From contig JAUVKN010000024.1 in the NCBI GenBank assembly GCA_030596245.1, forward strand, positions 1-21,011: a DNA stretch of 21,011 bases. Reading direction: 5' to 3'. This document shows positions 1-9,500 of this stretch, in pieces. Position numbers and translations under genes: made by a program. Source of the DNA: Bacteroidia bacterium (GTDB taxonomy: Bacteria; Bacteroidota; Bacteroidia; Bacteroidales; GCA-2748055). A model generated the notes under the pieces. That model was not told where the DNA came from, did no database searches, and was given only the letters and a program-made list of their open reading frames with translations. Every line of letters starts with the position of its first letter. Positions within the stretch are counted from its first letter, which is position 1.

Positions 1-177
1 GTGCTTGGACATGGAGGAGAAGTGCTGGAATACGCCGAAGAGGCAGATGCTGCACCGCGGATGGAAAACAGAGAAGGAGGACTCAAAATAGATGTGATGC
101 GGGCCCAGCGGATTTACAACGATCGAAAGTGGCCTAACCCCATTGTGGTTAAATTAGAGAACATTGAGGAGAAGTAA
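1..177 (+). CDS. C-terminal end of an unidentified protein (5' part outside window)
   Basis: Frame 1 is open from the first base to a TAA at 175-177 and encodes 58 residues, so only the 3' end of the gene is present. The fragment is hydrophilic and ends in a compact basic/aromatic segment with RAQRIYND followed by WPNP, then alternating hydrophobic residues as in a final beta strand. This resembles from memory the C-terminal beta-sandwich of some secreted glycosidases, perhaps GH29 alpha-L-fucosidases, but the fragment is too short to decide. It lies 83 bases upstream of the phosphotriesterase-like lipoprotein gene on the same strand. The reading frame is well supported; the product identity is not. 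Confidence 0.6.
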   Translation: MLGHGGEVLEYAEEADAAPRMENREGGLKIDVMRAQRIYNDRKWPNPIVVKLENIEEK

Positions 178-208
178 AGAAAGAGAGCAGAAACCTGAGG
201 AATTGCCA

Positions 209-216
209 TATATTTG
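209..216 (+). promoter_or_regulatory. Candidate -7 element TATATTTG before the phosphotriesterase-like gene
   Basis: TATATTTG matches the Bacteroidetes -7 consensus TAnnTTTG exactly and lies 44 bases before the ATG at 261, implying a leader of about 38 bases. No TTG is found about 20 bases upstream where the -33 element would be expected, so the match is only half of a promoter. Confidence 0.3.
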
Positions 217-260
217 CTTCCTGGAATCGGTAAATGGTTGAAAAAATAAACAGTTGAATC

Positions 261-1271
261 ATGAAGAAAATAATACTAGCAGTAGTCTCCATGCTGATGA
301 TGTTCTCCTGTAACTCTACTCAGGAACGCTCATCTGATCCTGAGGGTTTCATCTATTCGGTACATGGTAAAATGGATATTTCAGAGTTAGGAATTGCGCT
401 CACACATGAACATGTAATGTCACAATTCGGAGCAGAACCAGCTTATGTGTCAGATTATGATAAAGAGTTGCTTTTCAGGCAGGTGATCCCCTATTTGAAA
501 GAGGTGAAAGCACTGGGGATCAATACCATTTTCGACTGTACGACCGTCTATTTTGGCAGAAATGTGAGCCTTCTGAAGGAGATGGCTGATTCGTCCGGTA
601 TTGAGTTGATTACCAATACCGGTTATTATGCTGGAGCAAAGGATAGATATGTTCCGGAATCTGCCTATGAGTCAACAAGTGAGGAGATTGCAGAAATCTG
701 GATTGATGAGTTTGAAAACGGCATTGATCATACAGGTATCAAGCCCGGGTTCATTAAACTGGCATATGATGACGGAGATCCCTCAGAAATTGATTCAAAA
801 CTTTTTATTGCCGGGATCCATGCTCATCTGGCTACAGGACTTACCCTGGCAGTCCATACTGGAGATAACCCTCAGGCCATAGAAAAGCAGCTTCAATTGC
901 TGGAAGAATTCGGGGTGAGTACCTCTGCCTGGGTTTGGGTTCATGCCTGCAATACAAAGAGTGATTCCCTTCTTCTGGCTGTTGCCAAAACAGGTGCATG
1001 GATATCCCTTGATAAATTCAAAGCTCCACAAGTTGAGGATTATATCTCCAATATTAAATTACTGAAGCAGGAAGGCTTCCTGGATCAGATACTGCTGTCC
1101 CATGATGGAAATTCTTTTCCGCGAGGAGGGGATATTCGTGGATACCAGTCAGTGATAACCCATCTTGTTCCGGCTTTGGAGGAATCAGGATTTTCAACAG
1201 AAGAGATGAATCAAATCCTGGTAGTAAATCCTCAGAATGCATTCAGGGTGAGGGTCAGGAAAAAGAGTTAA
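261..1271 (+). CDS. Phosphotriesterase-family metal-dependent hydrolase, predicted lipoprotein
   Basis: This 336-residue protein is an amidohydrolase-type TIM barrel of the phosphotriesterase/lactonase-like (PTE, PHP) family. The N-terminus is a lipoprotein signal: a short basic start, a hydrophobic stretch and a lipobox ending MMFSC, with Cys17 as the lipidated residue. All six metal ligands expected in the family can be placed: His49 and His51 (THEH), Lys166 as the carboxylated bridging lysine (GFIKLA), His199 (AVHTG), His228 (WVHAC) and Asp282 (LSHDG). It is therefore probably an active binuclear metal hydrolase held at the cell envelope. Substrate is unknown; relatives act on lactones, phosphotriesters or phosphorylated sugar lactones. 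The ATG start is supported by the signal peptide directly after it; there is no clear Shine-Dalgarno. Its neighbour downstream is convergent. Confidence 0.85.
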   Translation: MKKIILAVVSMLMMFSCNSTQERSSDPEGFIYSVHGKMDISELGIALTHEHVMSQFGAEPAYVSDYDKELLFRQVIPYLKEVKALGINTIFDCTTVYFGRNVSLLKEMADSSGIELITNTGYYAGAKDRYVPESAYESTSEEIAEIWIDEFENGIDHTGIKPGFIKLAYDDGDPSEIDSKLFIAGIHAHLATGLTLAVHTGDNPQAIEKQLQLLEEFGVSTSAWVWVHACNTKSDSLLLAVAKTGAWISLDKFKAPQVEDYISNIKLLKQEGFLDQILLSHDGNSFPRGGDIRGYQSVITHLVPALEESGFSTEEMNQILVVNPQNAFRVRVRKKS

Positions 1272-1381
1272 TCACTTTTAGCTCCCCGCATAAGCAAGAA
1301 TTACAAAAAAAGTGGTTCTGTTCTGATAGATACAGATAGGTATAGTGCGTGACGCAGAGCTGTATAACTTTGAACTCCTGA

Positions 1382-3550
1382 TTAATTGATCCAGTATGAC
1401 AGCTTGATTACGATCCCCCGGTCCTTGGTTCGCAGTCCGGCCGGATAGGCATTTTCTGTGTAGACAATAAAGAGGTCTGAGACCGGAGCAAAGCGCCACT
1501 GGAACCTCATGTTTACATTCAAATTGTCAATCTGGTTGTTGTACTGGACAAAGGTGGTAAAGAAGAGGGTCTCTGTGAAAGTAAGGTCCAGCCGGGGTCC
1601 AACCAAAATCAAATCCACGCTGGTGTAGGGTTCAGGGAGCAGGATCCTGTTGTAGGATGTAACCAGAGAGAGGCTTCCATAGGGTTGTACCCGGTAATTT
1701 ATATCACTGTCAATGCTAAGCCGGGTACCGTTAAAAAACCCGCCATACCGTCCCGTTAATTGGTATGTGAGGAGTTGTCGCTTATTGGAGAGGTAGCTCA
1801 GTGCCACCTCAGTCCAGTTGAATTCACTACCGGCGGGGAGCATTTCGCCTCCGGTATGGGTGGGGTCAAAAGGCTCCAGCAACCTGAGATAGCCCTCCTC
1901 CAGGTCAAGGGAGATGCTGCTTCGGTCCATCCAGGTCAGGGAATAACTCAATTCGATCTCCCTGTCGGTCAGTGAAAAATCGGGCTCAAAAAAGAGATCA
2001 ATAGTTACGTCAGGGCCATGATTGGCGATCCGTTTGGACATGGGGTAAAACTTGTATCCAACCGTGGGGTTGGTCTGGTGGTACCCTTTGCGTCTCACAA
2101 AACCCATTTCGGCAAGGTAGTTACCACCCACATATGCCTGGTTCCACCCTGCTGAAAACTGTTGTGTCTCGTATAGGATGGAAGCTGCAGTGGAAAAACG
2201 ATTCCCCTCCGGTCCGGGACTGAAGGATTGGTGGTAAAATGTCTTACCGGTCCACCTGTTATCGGCGCTTGCAAAATTAAATTCGGCACCGGCCACCCGG
2301 TTATAGAGGTAGGAGTGATAGGCAGAATCACCACCGGGATCCATCACCTGTTTGTTGGTCATAAAGAGACTCACATTGGACCGGCTGAGCACCTTTCGTT
2401 GCAGCACTGCTACGCTGAAATTACTGGCTGCAATGGTGTCCTTTGAGCCTGTCTGCATATTCATCAATCCGACCCGCCAGTTCTCTCCTGCATTGCCGCT
2501 TAGTCTGGCACCTGCCAGCACCGGTGCGTTCAGTCCGATCCGCCTTGAAAAAAAGGGCCTGAGATTTTCGGTACCCAGATTGGCAAACAGGTCACTGTTC
2601 TCCAGAAAGAATTTTCGTTTCTCAGGGAAGTAGAGTTCAAACCTATCCAGGTTTGTTCGTTGCCGGTCCACCTCCACCTGGGAATAGTCTGGATTGATGG
2701 TTACATCCAGGTTCATGGAAGTGGAGAGGATCACCTTGGCATCAAGTCCGGCCCCACCGCCAAAATCAACTGGATCACCAGCCTCTTTTTGATGGGTGGC
2801 TTTGCCTGAAGCATAGGGGATCAGCGAAAGCCTGACACCCGAAGCGGGTAGTGGACTTTCCCAGGCGAGGGTTCCGGTGTATGCAAGATTGGCTGACTGG
2901 AACTGGCGGGGAACGGGTGCCCAGCTTGTCTTCTCATTTGTTTTAAGGTCAAGCCGGCTGAAGTTGATCCCCCATTCACTATCTCCATCCCGGTACCGGA
3001 TGCTGCGGAAGGGAATGCTGAATTCGGCGACCCAGTGATCTGGGTAATTCTGAACGGCTGATCTCCATTTACAATCCCAGTCCAGGGAAACAAATCCTCC
3101 GTTGGCCTGAAGCCCGTCCCATTGTGCACCTGCGGCCGAGATCCCAAATGCAAATCCATTGGTCTGGTCGTTGTAGGTATCGATAAATGCAATGAAGTTG
3201 TCATTCTTAGGAAAACTGAAATCCCTTCTCAGCGATTCGGCAGGCCTCTTTCCCGGTATTGTATCATGACAAATAATACCCATGTATATGTTGGTTTCGT
3301 CATAGGCAATCATCACTTCGGATTGTGATTGGGCAAACCCTGTATCGATGGGTAAGATTCTGTAAAATGGGGTTGTTTTTTCAGCCCTTGACCATATGGC
3401 CTCATCCAGTACTCCATCCACCACAATGGGTTGATCTGTTTTTTTTGCCTGGAGCCTGTAAGAATCCCTGTTGATAGGGGTAGACTGACCAAAAAGGGAT
3501 TGAGCGCATGCGAATAAGCATACAAGGAAAACCGGAAGGGTTGATCTCAT
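1382..3550 (-). CDS. DUF5916 outer-membrane protein with N-terminal CBM9-like domain
   Basis: The frame is open from 3607, but the first 19 residues are not signal-like and would overlap the upstream gene. The ATG at 3550 begins a good Sec signal (MRSTLPVFLVCLFACAQS, cut near LFG-QS), giving 722 residues and a 28-base gap from the amidotransferase gene. After the signal comes a CBM9/DOMON-like beta-sandwich with the family hallmark VDGVLDEAIW, then a long region with many alternating strands and the FSRRIGL and PDYSQVEVD motifs typical of DUF5916. It ends in SYWIN, suiting a final barrel strand. It is probably an outer-membrane beta-barrel; no biochemical role is established for the family as far as I know. 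Last gene of the otsAB-like operon. A second family member lies at 13321-15942. Confidence 0.8.
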   Translation of the reverse strand: MRSTLPVFLVCLFACAQSLFGQSTPINRDSYRLQAKKTDQPIVVDGVLDEAIWSRAEKTTPFYRILPIDTGFAQSQSEVMIAYDETNIYMGIICHDTIPGKRPAESLRRDFSFPKNDNFIAFIDTYNDQTNGFAFGISAAGAQWDGLQANGGFVSLDWDCKWRSAVQNYPDHWVAEFSIPFRSIRYRDGDSEWGINFSRLDLKTNEKTSWAPVPRQFQSANLAYTGTLAWESPLPASGVRLSLIPYASGKATHQKEAGDPVDFGGGAGLDAKVILSTSMNLDVTINPDYSQVEVDRQRTNLDRFELYFPEKRKFFLENSDLFANLGTENLRPFFSRRIGLNAPVLAGARLSGNAGENWRVGLMNMQTGSKDTIAASNFSVAVLQRKVLSRSNVSLFMTNKQVMDPGGDSAYHSYLYNRVAGAEFNFASADNRWTGKTFYHQSFSPGPEGNRFSTAASILYETQQFSAGWNQAYVGGNYLAEMGFVRRKGYHQTNPTVGYKFYPMSKRIANHGPDVTIDLFFEPDFSLTDREIELSYSLTWMDRSSISLDLEEGYLRLLEPFDPTHTGGEMLPAGSEFNWTEVALSYLSNKRQLLTYQLTGRYGGFFNGTRLSIDSDINYRVQPYGSLSLVTSYNRILLPEPYTSVDLILVGPRLDLTFTETLFFTTFVQYNNQIDNLNVNMRFQWRFAPVSDLFIVYTENAYPAGLRTKDRGIVIKLSYWIN

Positions 3551-3578
3551 ATTGCAATAGTAGTTTCCAGAAGGTCTG

Positions 3579-4289
3579 TTAAGGTATTTGACCGCTAAGA
3601 TAATCAAGAAGCCGGAACATCAGCTCCTGGTTGGTTTGATAAACTTTTTCTTCACCCAGGATCTCCTCCTCTGACTGGATATAGGGTCCGGGCACAAGTT
3701 CATCCCGGCAGTTGTCTACCAGATCTTTAACTGATGCTGGCGTGACTTCCAGGTGGAACTGGAGGGCCAATACCCTGTTGTTGTAAATGAATCCCTGATT
3801 GGGGAATGCGTGCGAGCTGGCAATTCGTGTAGCCCCTTTTGGAATGGGGAATGTATCTCCGTGCCAGTGAAATACTTTTCGGGTGACAGGAAGGTCCTGC
3901 CAGATCCTGTAATCCCCCAACGAGGGAAGGAATTGGAGGTTGTGCCAGCCGATCTCCCTATGTTTTCCAGGGTGTACTTCTACTCCTAATGCCGCTGCAA
4001 TAATCTGGGCCCCAAGACATATGCCAAGAACCGGCTTCCTGGTACTAATATACCTGGTCACCCAGTCAATCTCATCCTGCATCCATGGGTGAATATGGAA
4101 GTCGAACACATTCATGGGGCCGCCCATGATCACCAGCATCTCCACACTGGAAACGTCCGGCAGTGGATCATCCTCATAGAACCGGGTGTAGGTAAGAATA
4201 TGGTTCCTCTTTCCGATCCAATCAGTTATGATTCCTGGCCCCTCGAAGGGCACATGCATCAAACACCGGATGTTGAGTTGATCAGCCAT
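3579..4289 (-). CDS. Class I glutamine amidotransferase (GMP-synthase-like GATase)
   Basis: A 236-residue stand-alone class I glutamine amidotransferase domain. Numbered from a GTG one codon upstream of the chosen start, the catalytic triad is visible: Cys92 in the nucleophile elbow GICLGAQ, His180 and Glu182 in LQFHLEV. The oxyanion-loop motif MGGPMNV is also present. Such proteins resemble the amidotransferase domain of GMP synthase, but without an attached synthetase domain the acceptor is unknown; some relatives hydrolyse gamma-glutamyl compounds. The frame allows GTG at 4292 or ATG at 4289. I choose ATG because AGAGGA sits five bases before it. That ATG overlaps the last codons of the upstream GT20-HAD gene by 8 bases, so translation is probably coupled. 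Confidence 0.82.
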   Translation of the reverse strand: MADQLNIRCLMHVPFEGPGIITDWIGKRNHILTYTRFYEDDPLPDVSSVEMLVIMGGPMNVFDFHIHPWMQDEIDWVTRYISTRKPVLGICLGAQIIAAALGVEVHPGKHREIGWHNLQFLPSLGDYRIWQDLPVTRKVFHWHGDTFPIPKGATRIASSHAFPNQGFIYNNRVLALQFHLEVTPASVKDLVDNCRDELVPGPYIQSEEEILGEEKVYQTNQELMFRLLDYLSGQIP

Positions 4290-6504
4290 CACAATCCTCT
4301 TTTCTAAAACGACACAGTAGTTCCCGGACCTTATCTACACTCTCGATGTAATATGCGGCTTTGGTTGTCTTTGTACCCACCTTGATGGTATAAGAGCGCT
4401 CAGGCATTGCATCAAATGTATACTCATCGGTCCAGTCATCTCCCACAGCAAAGATAAAATCGTATTGATTATCTCCCATTTTTTGCAATGCAGCCCTTCC
4501 TTTGTTGATGCCTGAGTATTTGATCTCAAGCACCTTGTCACCATCCATAATTTCCAGGTTCAGATTGGAAGTAAGGGTGCGGAGTTCATCTTTCAACTCC
4601 CAGGCTCGCTGCATGCCCAGGTCGGGATCAGCTTTCCTGTAATGCCACACCAGGGAGAAATTTTTTTGTTCAATGAAGGTCCGGGGTGTCTGATCCACAT
4701 AATACTCCAACAGGGGTTGGACCGAATCCTTCCATTCATTGTCAATCTGCTCCAGCATATTCCACTCATCCCCGGGGTCCCTGATCCAAACCCCATGCTC
4801 AGCAATGAAGTGAATATTCCACGCTGGATCAAACCACCTGCTAAGGGTCTCCTTATCCCTTCCGCTGATGATTACCACTGTATTTTTTTCATCCTGCGTT
4901 AATTCCTTCAGTATTTCATAAAGCTGTGCATCAGGTTTTGCATCTTCCGGATCCTTTTTGAACCAGGAGAGGGTTCCGTCGTAGTCCAGGAACAGGATGC
5001 GGTAATTGGTCCCTTTATAGGCCTCCATGATCTGCCGCATGCGGGCAACGTTAATCTTACGGGTCAGGTTGACTTCCTGAATTTCTTTCACTCCTTCCAG
5101 GCTTTTGATGAACTCATTGGCCCAACGTTCCACAGTATATCGCTGCAGGCGCTGCATCATTACCTTGTTCCTTCTTACCTGTTCCTCTACCGGCATCTCT
5201 ATGGCTTCCCGGATTGTTTCCGCAATTTCATCCAGGTTGTTGGGATTGACCAGCAGAGCTTCGTGCAACTCCTTGGAAGCTCCGGCCAGTTCACTCAGGA
5301 TCAACACCCCCTCCCCATTGTGTCTTGAGGCCACAAACTCCTTGGACACCAGGTTCATCCCATCCCGAAGGGGAAGTATCAGGGCGATATCCGAAAGTGA
5401 ATAGAGATCGATCCGTTCATCCATGGTGAATTCCTGGTTCAGGTACCTGACCGGCGTCCAGGTGATGCTTCCGTAGTTGCCATTGATCCTTCCTACCAAT
5501 TCATCCACCTTGCTTTTCAGGTTATAGAAAGAATCACTGGTTTCTCCCGATGGGATGGCCTGCACAATCAGACTAACCCTGCCCTGGTATTCGGGATAGG
5601 TTTGCAAGAACCGTTCAAAAGCCCTGATACGCTGCGGGATACCTTTGGTGTAATCGAGTTTATCGATGGAGATGATAAGCTTTTCCAGATGCCCGGATTT
5701 CTTAAACATCTCCAGCTCCTTTTGGATCGTTGAGGGTGTGGATTGATCACTGTAGATAGAAAGGGCTTTGTTACGGAACCTGTCATAATCGATTCCCTTG
5801 GGGAATACATCCACTTTCAGAGTTCGTTCGCCAATAGAGATGCGGTTGAATACCGAATCAACCCCCAGAAGCCTTCTTACCGAACTCATAAAATGTCTTC
5901 CATGATCGTAGATCTGGAAACCGATCAGGTCGGCCCCCAGCATACCCTCAATCACCTCCAGTCGCCAGGGCAACAACCTGAAGAGTTCGAACGAGGGGAA
6001 AGGAATATGGTTAAAGAGACCGATGGAGATACCCGGTTTCTTCTCCCTGATCATCTGGGGAAGGAGCAGGAGGTGATAGTCGTGGATCCAGAGGATATCC
6101 CCGTCATTGATTATCTGGAGGATTTTTTCTGCATATAGTTTGTTGATCTTCACATAAGCTCTCCAGGAAACTTCGCTGTAAGTTACATTCTCTGTAAAAT
6201 AGTGGAACAGCGGCCAGAGGGTATTGCGGGCAAACCCATGAAGGTACAGGTTCCGGTCGCGGGCCCTGGGAAATATGGCGGTACAGTTGATTGGATCCAA
6301 CTTGCTTTCCAGGATCCTGATCTCCTTTGGGGTGAAGTCGTGGTTCTCGAACCCGGTAAGCCCCACCCACATTGGCTCAAATGCCTGGTAAAAGTGCTGC
6401 AGTCCCGAAATGGTCTGTTCCTCTGTCTTTTCTATGCGGTAGTTTTCATCATGCCATACTATGTTTACGGGGAGCAAATTGGAGGCAATAATGAGACGTT
6501 TCAT
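4282..6504 (-). CDS. otsAB-like: GT20-HAD fusion: trehalose-6-phosphate synthase/phosphatase-like (OtsA-OtsB)
   Basis: This 740-residue protein joins a GT20 glycosyltransferase (about 1-475) to a HAD phosphatase (about 500-735), the layout of bifunctional trehalose-6-phosphate synthase/phosphatase. The GT20 part keeps WIHDYHL (Asp142), NHIPFPS (His166), LDYTKG (Lys287), LPLRDGMNLVSKE and GRINGNYG. The HAD part keeps DYDGT (Asp507, Asp509), ISGRD (Ser547), a motif III lysine in INKGR and GDDWTDE (688-694), so trehalose-6-phosphate phosphatase-like activity is likely. By hand alignment to E. coli OtsA, however, Arg9 becomes Leu10, Trp40 becomes Leu49, Arg262 becomes Lys282 and Arg300 becomes Gly320; the first glycine of the GG loop becomes Ser33. 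Synthase activity or acceptor choice is therefore uncertain. First gene of a three-gene leftward operon, divergent from the GH65 fusion. Confidence 0.88.
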   Translation of the reverse strand: MKRLIIASNLLPVNIVWHDENYRIEKTEEQTISGLQHFYQAFEPMWVGLTGFENHDFTPKEIRILESKLDPINCTAIFPRARDRNLYLHGFARNTLWPLFHYFTENVTYSEVSWRAYVKINKLYAEKILQIINDGDILWIHDYHLLLLPQMIREKKPGISIGLFNHIPFPSFELFRLLPWRLEVIEGMLGADLIGFQIYDHGRHFMSSVRRLLGVDSVFNRISIGERTLKVDVFPKGIDYDRFRNKALSIYSDQSTPSTIQKELEMFKKSGHLEKLIISIDKLDYTKGIPQRIRAFERFLQTYPEYQGRVSLIVQAIPSGETSDSFYNLKSKVDELVGRINGNYGSITWTPVRYLNQEFTMDERIDLYSLSDIALILPLRDGMNLVSKEFVASRHNGEGVLILSELAGASKELHEALLVNPNNLDEIAETIREAIEMPVEEQVRRNKVMMQRLQRYTVERWANEFIKSLEGVKEIQEVNLTRKINVARMRQIMEAYKGTNYRILFLDYDGTLSWFKKDPEDAKPDAQLYEILKELTQDEKNTVVIISGRDKETLSRWFDPAWNIHFIAEHGVWIRDPGDEWNMLEQIDNEWKDSVQPLLEYYVDQTPRTFIEQKNFSLVWHYRKADPDLGMQRAWELKDELRTLTSNLNLEIMDGDKVLEIKYSGINKGRAALQKMGDNQYDFIFAVGDDWTDEYTFDAMPERSYTIKVGTKTTKAAYYIESVDKVRELLCRFRKEDCDG

Positions 6505-6545
6505 GTGAACTCAATTAATTATCATCAATGATTTGAACGCTTCTA

Positions 6546-6576
6546 TAAATTTAGATACCTTGACGGCTAATACCAA
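6546..6576 (-). promoter_or_regulatory. Candidate promoter of the GT20-HAD operon
   Basis: Read on the minus strand, TTG (6576-6574), a 20-base spacer and TAAATTTA (6553-6546) fit the Bacteroidetes -33/-7 pattern TTG...TAnnTTTG with one mismatch in the last base. The implied start near 6540 gives a leader of about 35 bases before the ATG at 6504. TAAATTTA is a perfect palindrome, so it could also serve the divergent gene at 6594, but I find no matching TTG for that direction. Confidence 0.35.
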
Positions 6577-6593
6577 TTATTAATATCAACAAA

Positions 6594-9500
6594 ATGGCAT
6601 TTCAACCCAAATTTGACGCGGTGATTTTTGACCTGGATGGAGTGATCACCAAAACTGCCCTTGTGCATGCTTCTGCATGGAAAAAGATGTTTGATGATTA
6701 TATGAAAATTCGGGAAGAACGATTGGGCGAACCATTCAGGGAATTTACCCATCAGGGGGACTACCTTCCCTATGTGGATGGGAAACCCAGGTATAAGGGA
6801 GTGGCTTCATTTCTGGAGTCCAGGGGGATAGATATTCCATTCGGGGATCCGGCCGATGATCCTGAACAGGAGAGTGTCTGTGGATTGGGGAACAAGAAGA
6901 ATATTATGTTCAATAAGGTGCTTCATGAGGAGGGTGTAGAGGTATATGAGTCCAGCGTAGAAATGCTTCATGGGCTGAAAGAAGCCGGGGTCAGGATTGG
7001 AGTGGCGTCGTCCAGCAAGAATTGCAAGCCTGTGCTTGAGAAGGCAGGGTTGCTCCATTTTTTTGAAACACGTGTTGACGGAGTGGTCTCTGCGGAAATT
7101 GGCCTTAACGGGAAACCTGAACCCGATATTTTCACCACAGCTTGTGACAACCTGGGTGTGGAGTATCACCGATCTGTTGTGATTGAGGATGCTGTTTCGG
7201 GAGTAGAGGCCGGACGCAAAGGAAATTTCGGGTTTGTATTGGGTGTAGCACGGGAGGAGAATACCCGGGAGTTGTTTGTTGGTGGAGCAGATATTGTGGT
7301 GGAGGATCTGGGAGAGATCGGTTTGGAAGGGATCAATGAGTGGTTCGAGAAAGGGATGGAGCGGGATGGATGGTTGCTTCACTATTATGATTACGAGCAG
7401 GGGATGGAGCGGTCCAGGGAAGCTCTGCTGGCAGTAGGTAACGGATATCTTGGAACCCGTGGGGCCATGGAAGAGAGCAGTGCCAATAAGGTCAATTACC
7501 CGGGCACTTATATTACCGGCCTGTTTAACAGGCTTGTGTCCAGGGTGGGGGACAGGGATATTGAAAATGAAGATTTCGTCAACATCTCCAACTGGTTACC
7601 CGTCACTTTCCGCATCGATGGTGGAAGCTGGTTTGAAATCAACCCGGAACCTACCTTCACCATCAAGAGCATTCATCGCACATTGAATCTTAAAAATGGA
7701 GAGTTACACAGAGAGATAATTCTGGAGGATCAACAGGGGAGGATCACCAGGGTCAGATCATCACGATTTGCCGGCATGGCCGATCCTCATCGTGCAGCTC
7801 TGTGCTATGCAGTTACACCCCTCAATTATGATGGCAGGATTGACATCAAAACCGAGTTAAGGGGAGATCATAGCAATGCGGGTGTGGAGCGGTACAATAC
7901 TTTGAATCAGGGACATCTCTCACCGGTGGCGGAAGAGTTTTCGGACGATAAATTAAAACTTGTGGTGAAAACCACCCAATCGGATATCCTGGTAGCTGTA
8001 TGTGCCGGGAACAAAATTTTAAATGGAGGAGAGCAGGTTGAATCAAAAACCCGGTCGGGGAGAGGATGGATCAGTCAGGAATTTGAGGTTGCAGCAACCA
8101 GGGACCAGGAAATTACCCTGGAAAAAATGGTTTCTATCTACACCTCAAGGGATCCGGAAGTGGAGGATCCGCTTGAGGAGGCACTAAACACCCTGGAGCA
8201 GATCTCCTCCTATGACCTTGAACTGAAACTATCCGCCGGAAGATGGAGAGAACTCTGGGATCGGATGGATGTAACTATTTCGGGTGACCGTGAAGCACAA
8301 CGCCTGATGAGGTTGCACCTGTTCCATATGATGGTGGCTGCATCACCGCACCATGCCGGACTTGATTCGGGAATACCGCCCAGGGGGCTGCATGGCGAGG
8401 CTTACCGGGGACATATTTTTTGGGATGAGTTGTACATTCTGCCCCTTTATAACCTTCATTTTCCCGAGGTGGTCAAATCGGTACTCATGTACCGTTTTCG
8501 CCGTCTCGACGCTGCAAGGGCCTATGCAAAGGAGTATGGTTTTGAAGGGGCCATGTTTCCCTGGCAGAGCGGAAGTGACGGTCGGGAGGAGACCCAGATC
8601 ATTCACCTGAATCCCCTTTCAGGCGAGTGGGGCGATGATTATAGTTCACTACAGAGACACATCTCCCTGGCCATAGCTTATAATGTTTGGAATTACTATC
8701 ACGCCACAGGCGACCTGGATTTCATGGGCAATTACGGAGCGGAGATTTTACTGGATATCTGTAAATTCTGGGCCAGCAAATCGAAGCTTGATGAAAGCGA
8801 TGGACGGTATCATATCGACAGGGTTATGGGGCCCGATGAATTTCATGAGAAATTACCGGGTTCAAAGGTGGGTGGTCTGACAGATAACGCGTACAGCAAT
8901 ATCATGGTGAGCTGGATGATGGACAAGGCCTTCATACTTATGGATCATTTGGAACCCCAACAGAGGGAGCGGATCCTAAATGTACTTTCTCTCACAAAGG
9001 AGGATCTTGATCGCTGGGCGAGGATCATGCATGGACTGTCATTGCATATTTCTAAAGAGGGGGTGATAGAGCAATTCAGAGGGTATTTTGGTTTGGGGGA
9101 ACTTGACTGGGATCATTACCGGGAGCAATACGAAGATATTCACCGGCTTGACCGTATCCTAAAAGCGGAAGGCAAATCACCCGATGACTACAAATTGTCC
9201 AAGCAGCCTGATTTTCTAATGGGCTTTTATAACATTGGAGCATCTGAGGTTACACGTATTATAGAATCACTTGGATACACCCTTCCCGAAGATTATGAGA
9301 AGATCAACTTCAACTATTATATCGACCGGACCTCCCATGGGTCCACACTGAGCAGGCTGGTACATGCAAGGCTGGCCTGGCAGACGGGATTACACGACAT
9401 TGGATGGGGTTTATATCTGGATGCATTGCGAAGTGATCTGGTAGATATCCAGGGCGGCACTACCGGTGAAGGGATACATTGTGGTGTAATGGCCGGGACG

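Noticed and set aside
1273..1356. Inverted CACTTTT/AAAAGTG (1273-1279, 1308-1314) and palindrome TGCGTGACGCA (1346-1356) in the 110-base gap between convergent genes
   Set aside because: The first has a loop of 28 bases and no GC-rich stem or T-run; the second has a one-base centre. Neither is a convincing terminator or operator.
3551..3607. Start of the first DUF5916 gene at 3607
   Set aside because: The extra 19 residues are not signal-like and overlap the upstream gene; the ATG at 3550 gives a proper signal peptide.
6546..6553. TAAATTTA as a promoter for the GH65 fusion on the plus strand
   Set aside because: The palindrome also reads on this strand, but no TTG is present about 20 bases upstream; left as a minus-strand candidate only.
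6807..7382. 191-codon open frame on the minus strand inside the beta-phosphoglucomutase domain
   Set aside because: It lies opposite a domain with every catalytic motif, has no recognisable protein features and no promoter; a shadow frame.
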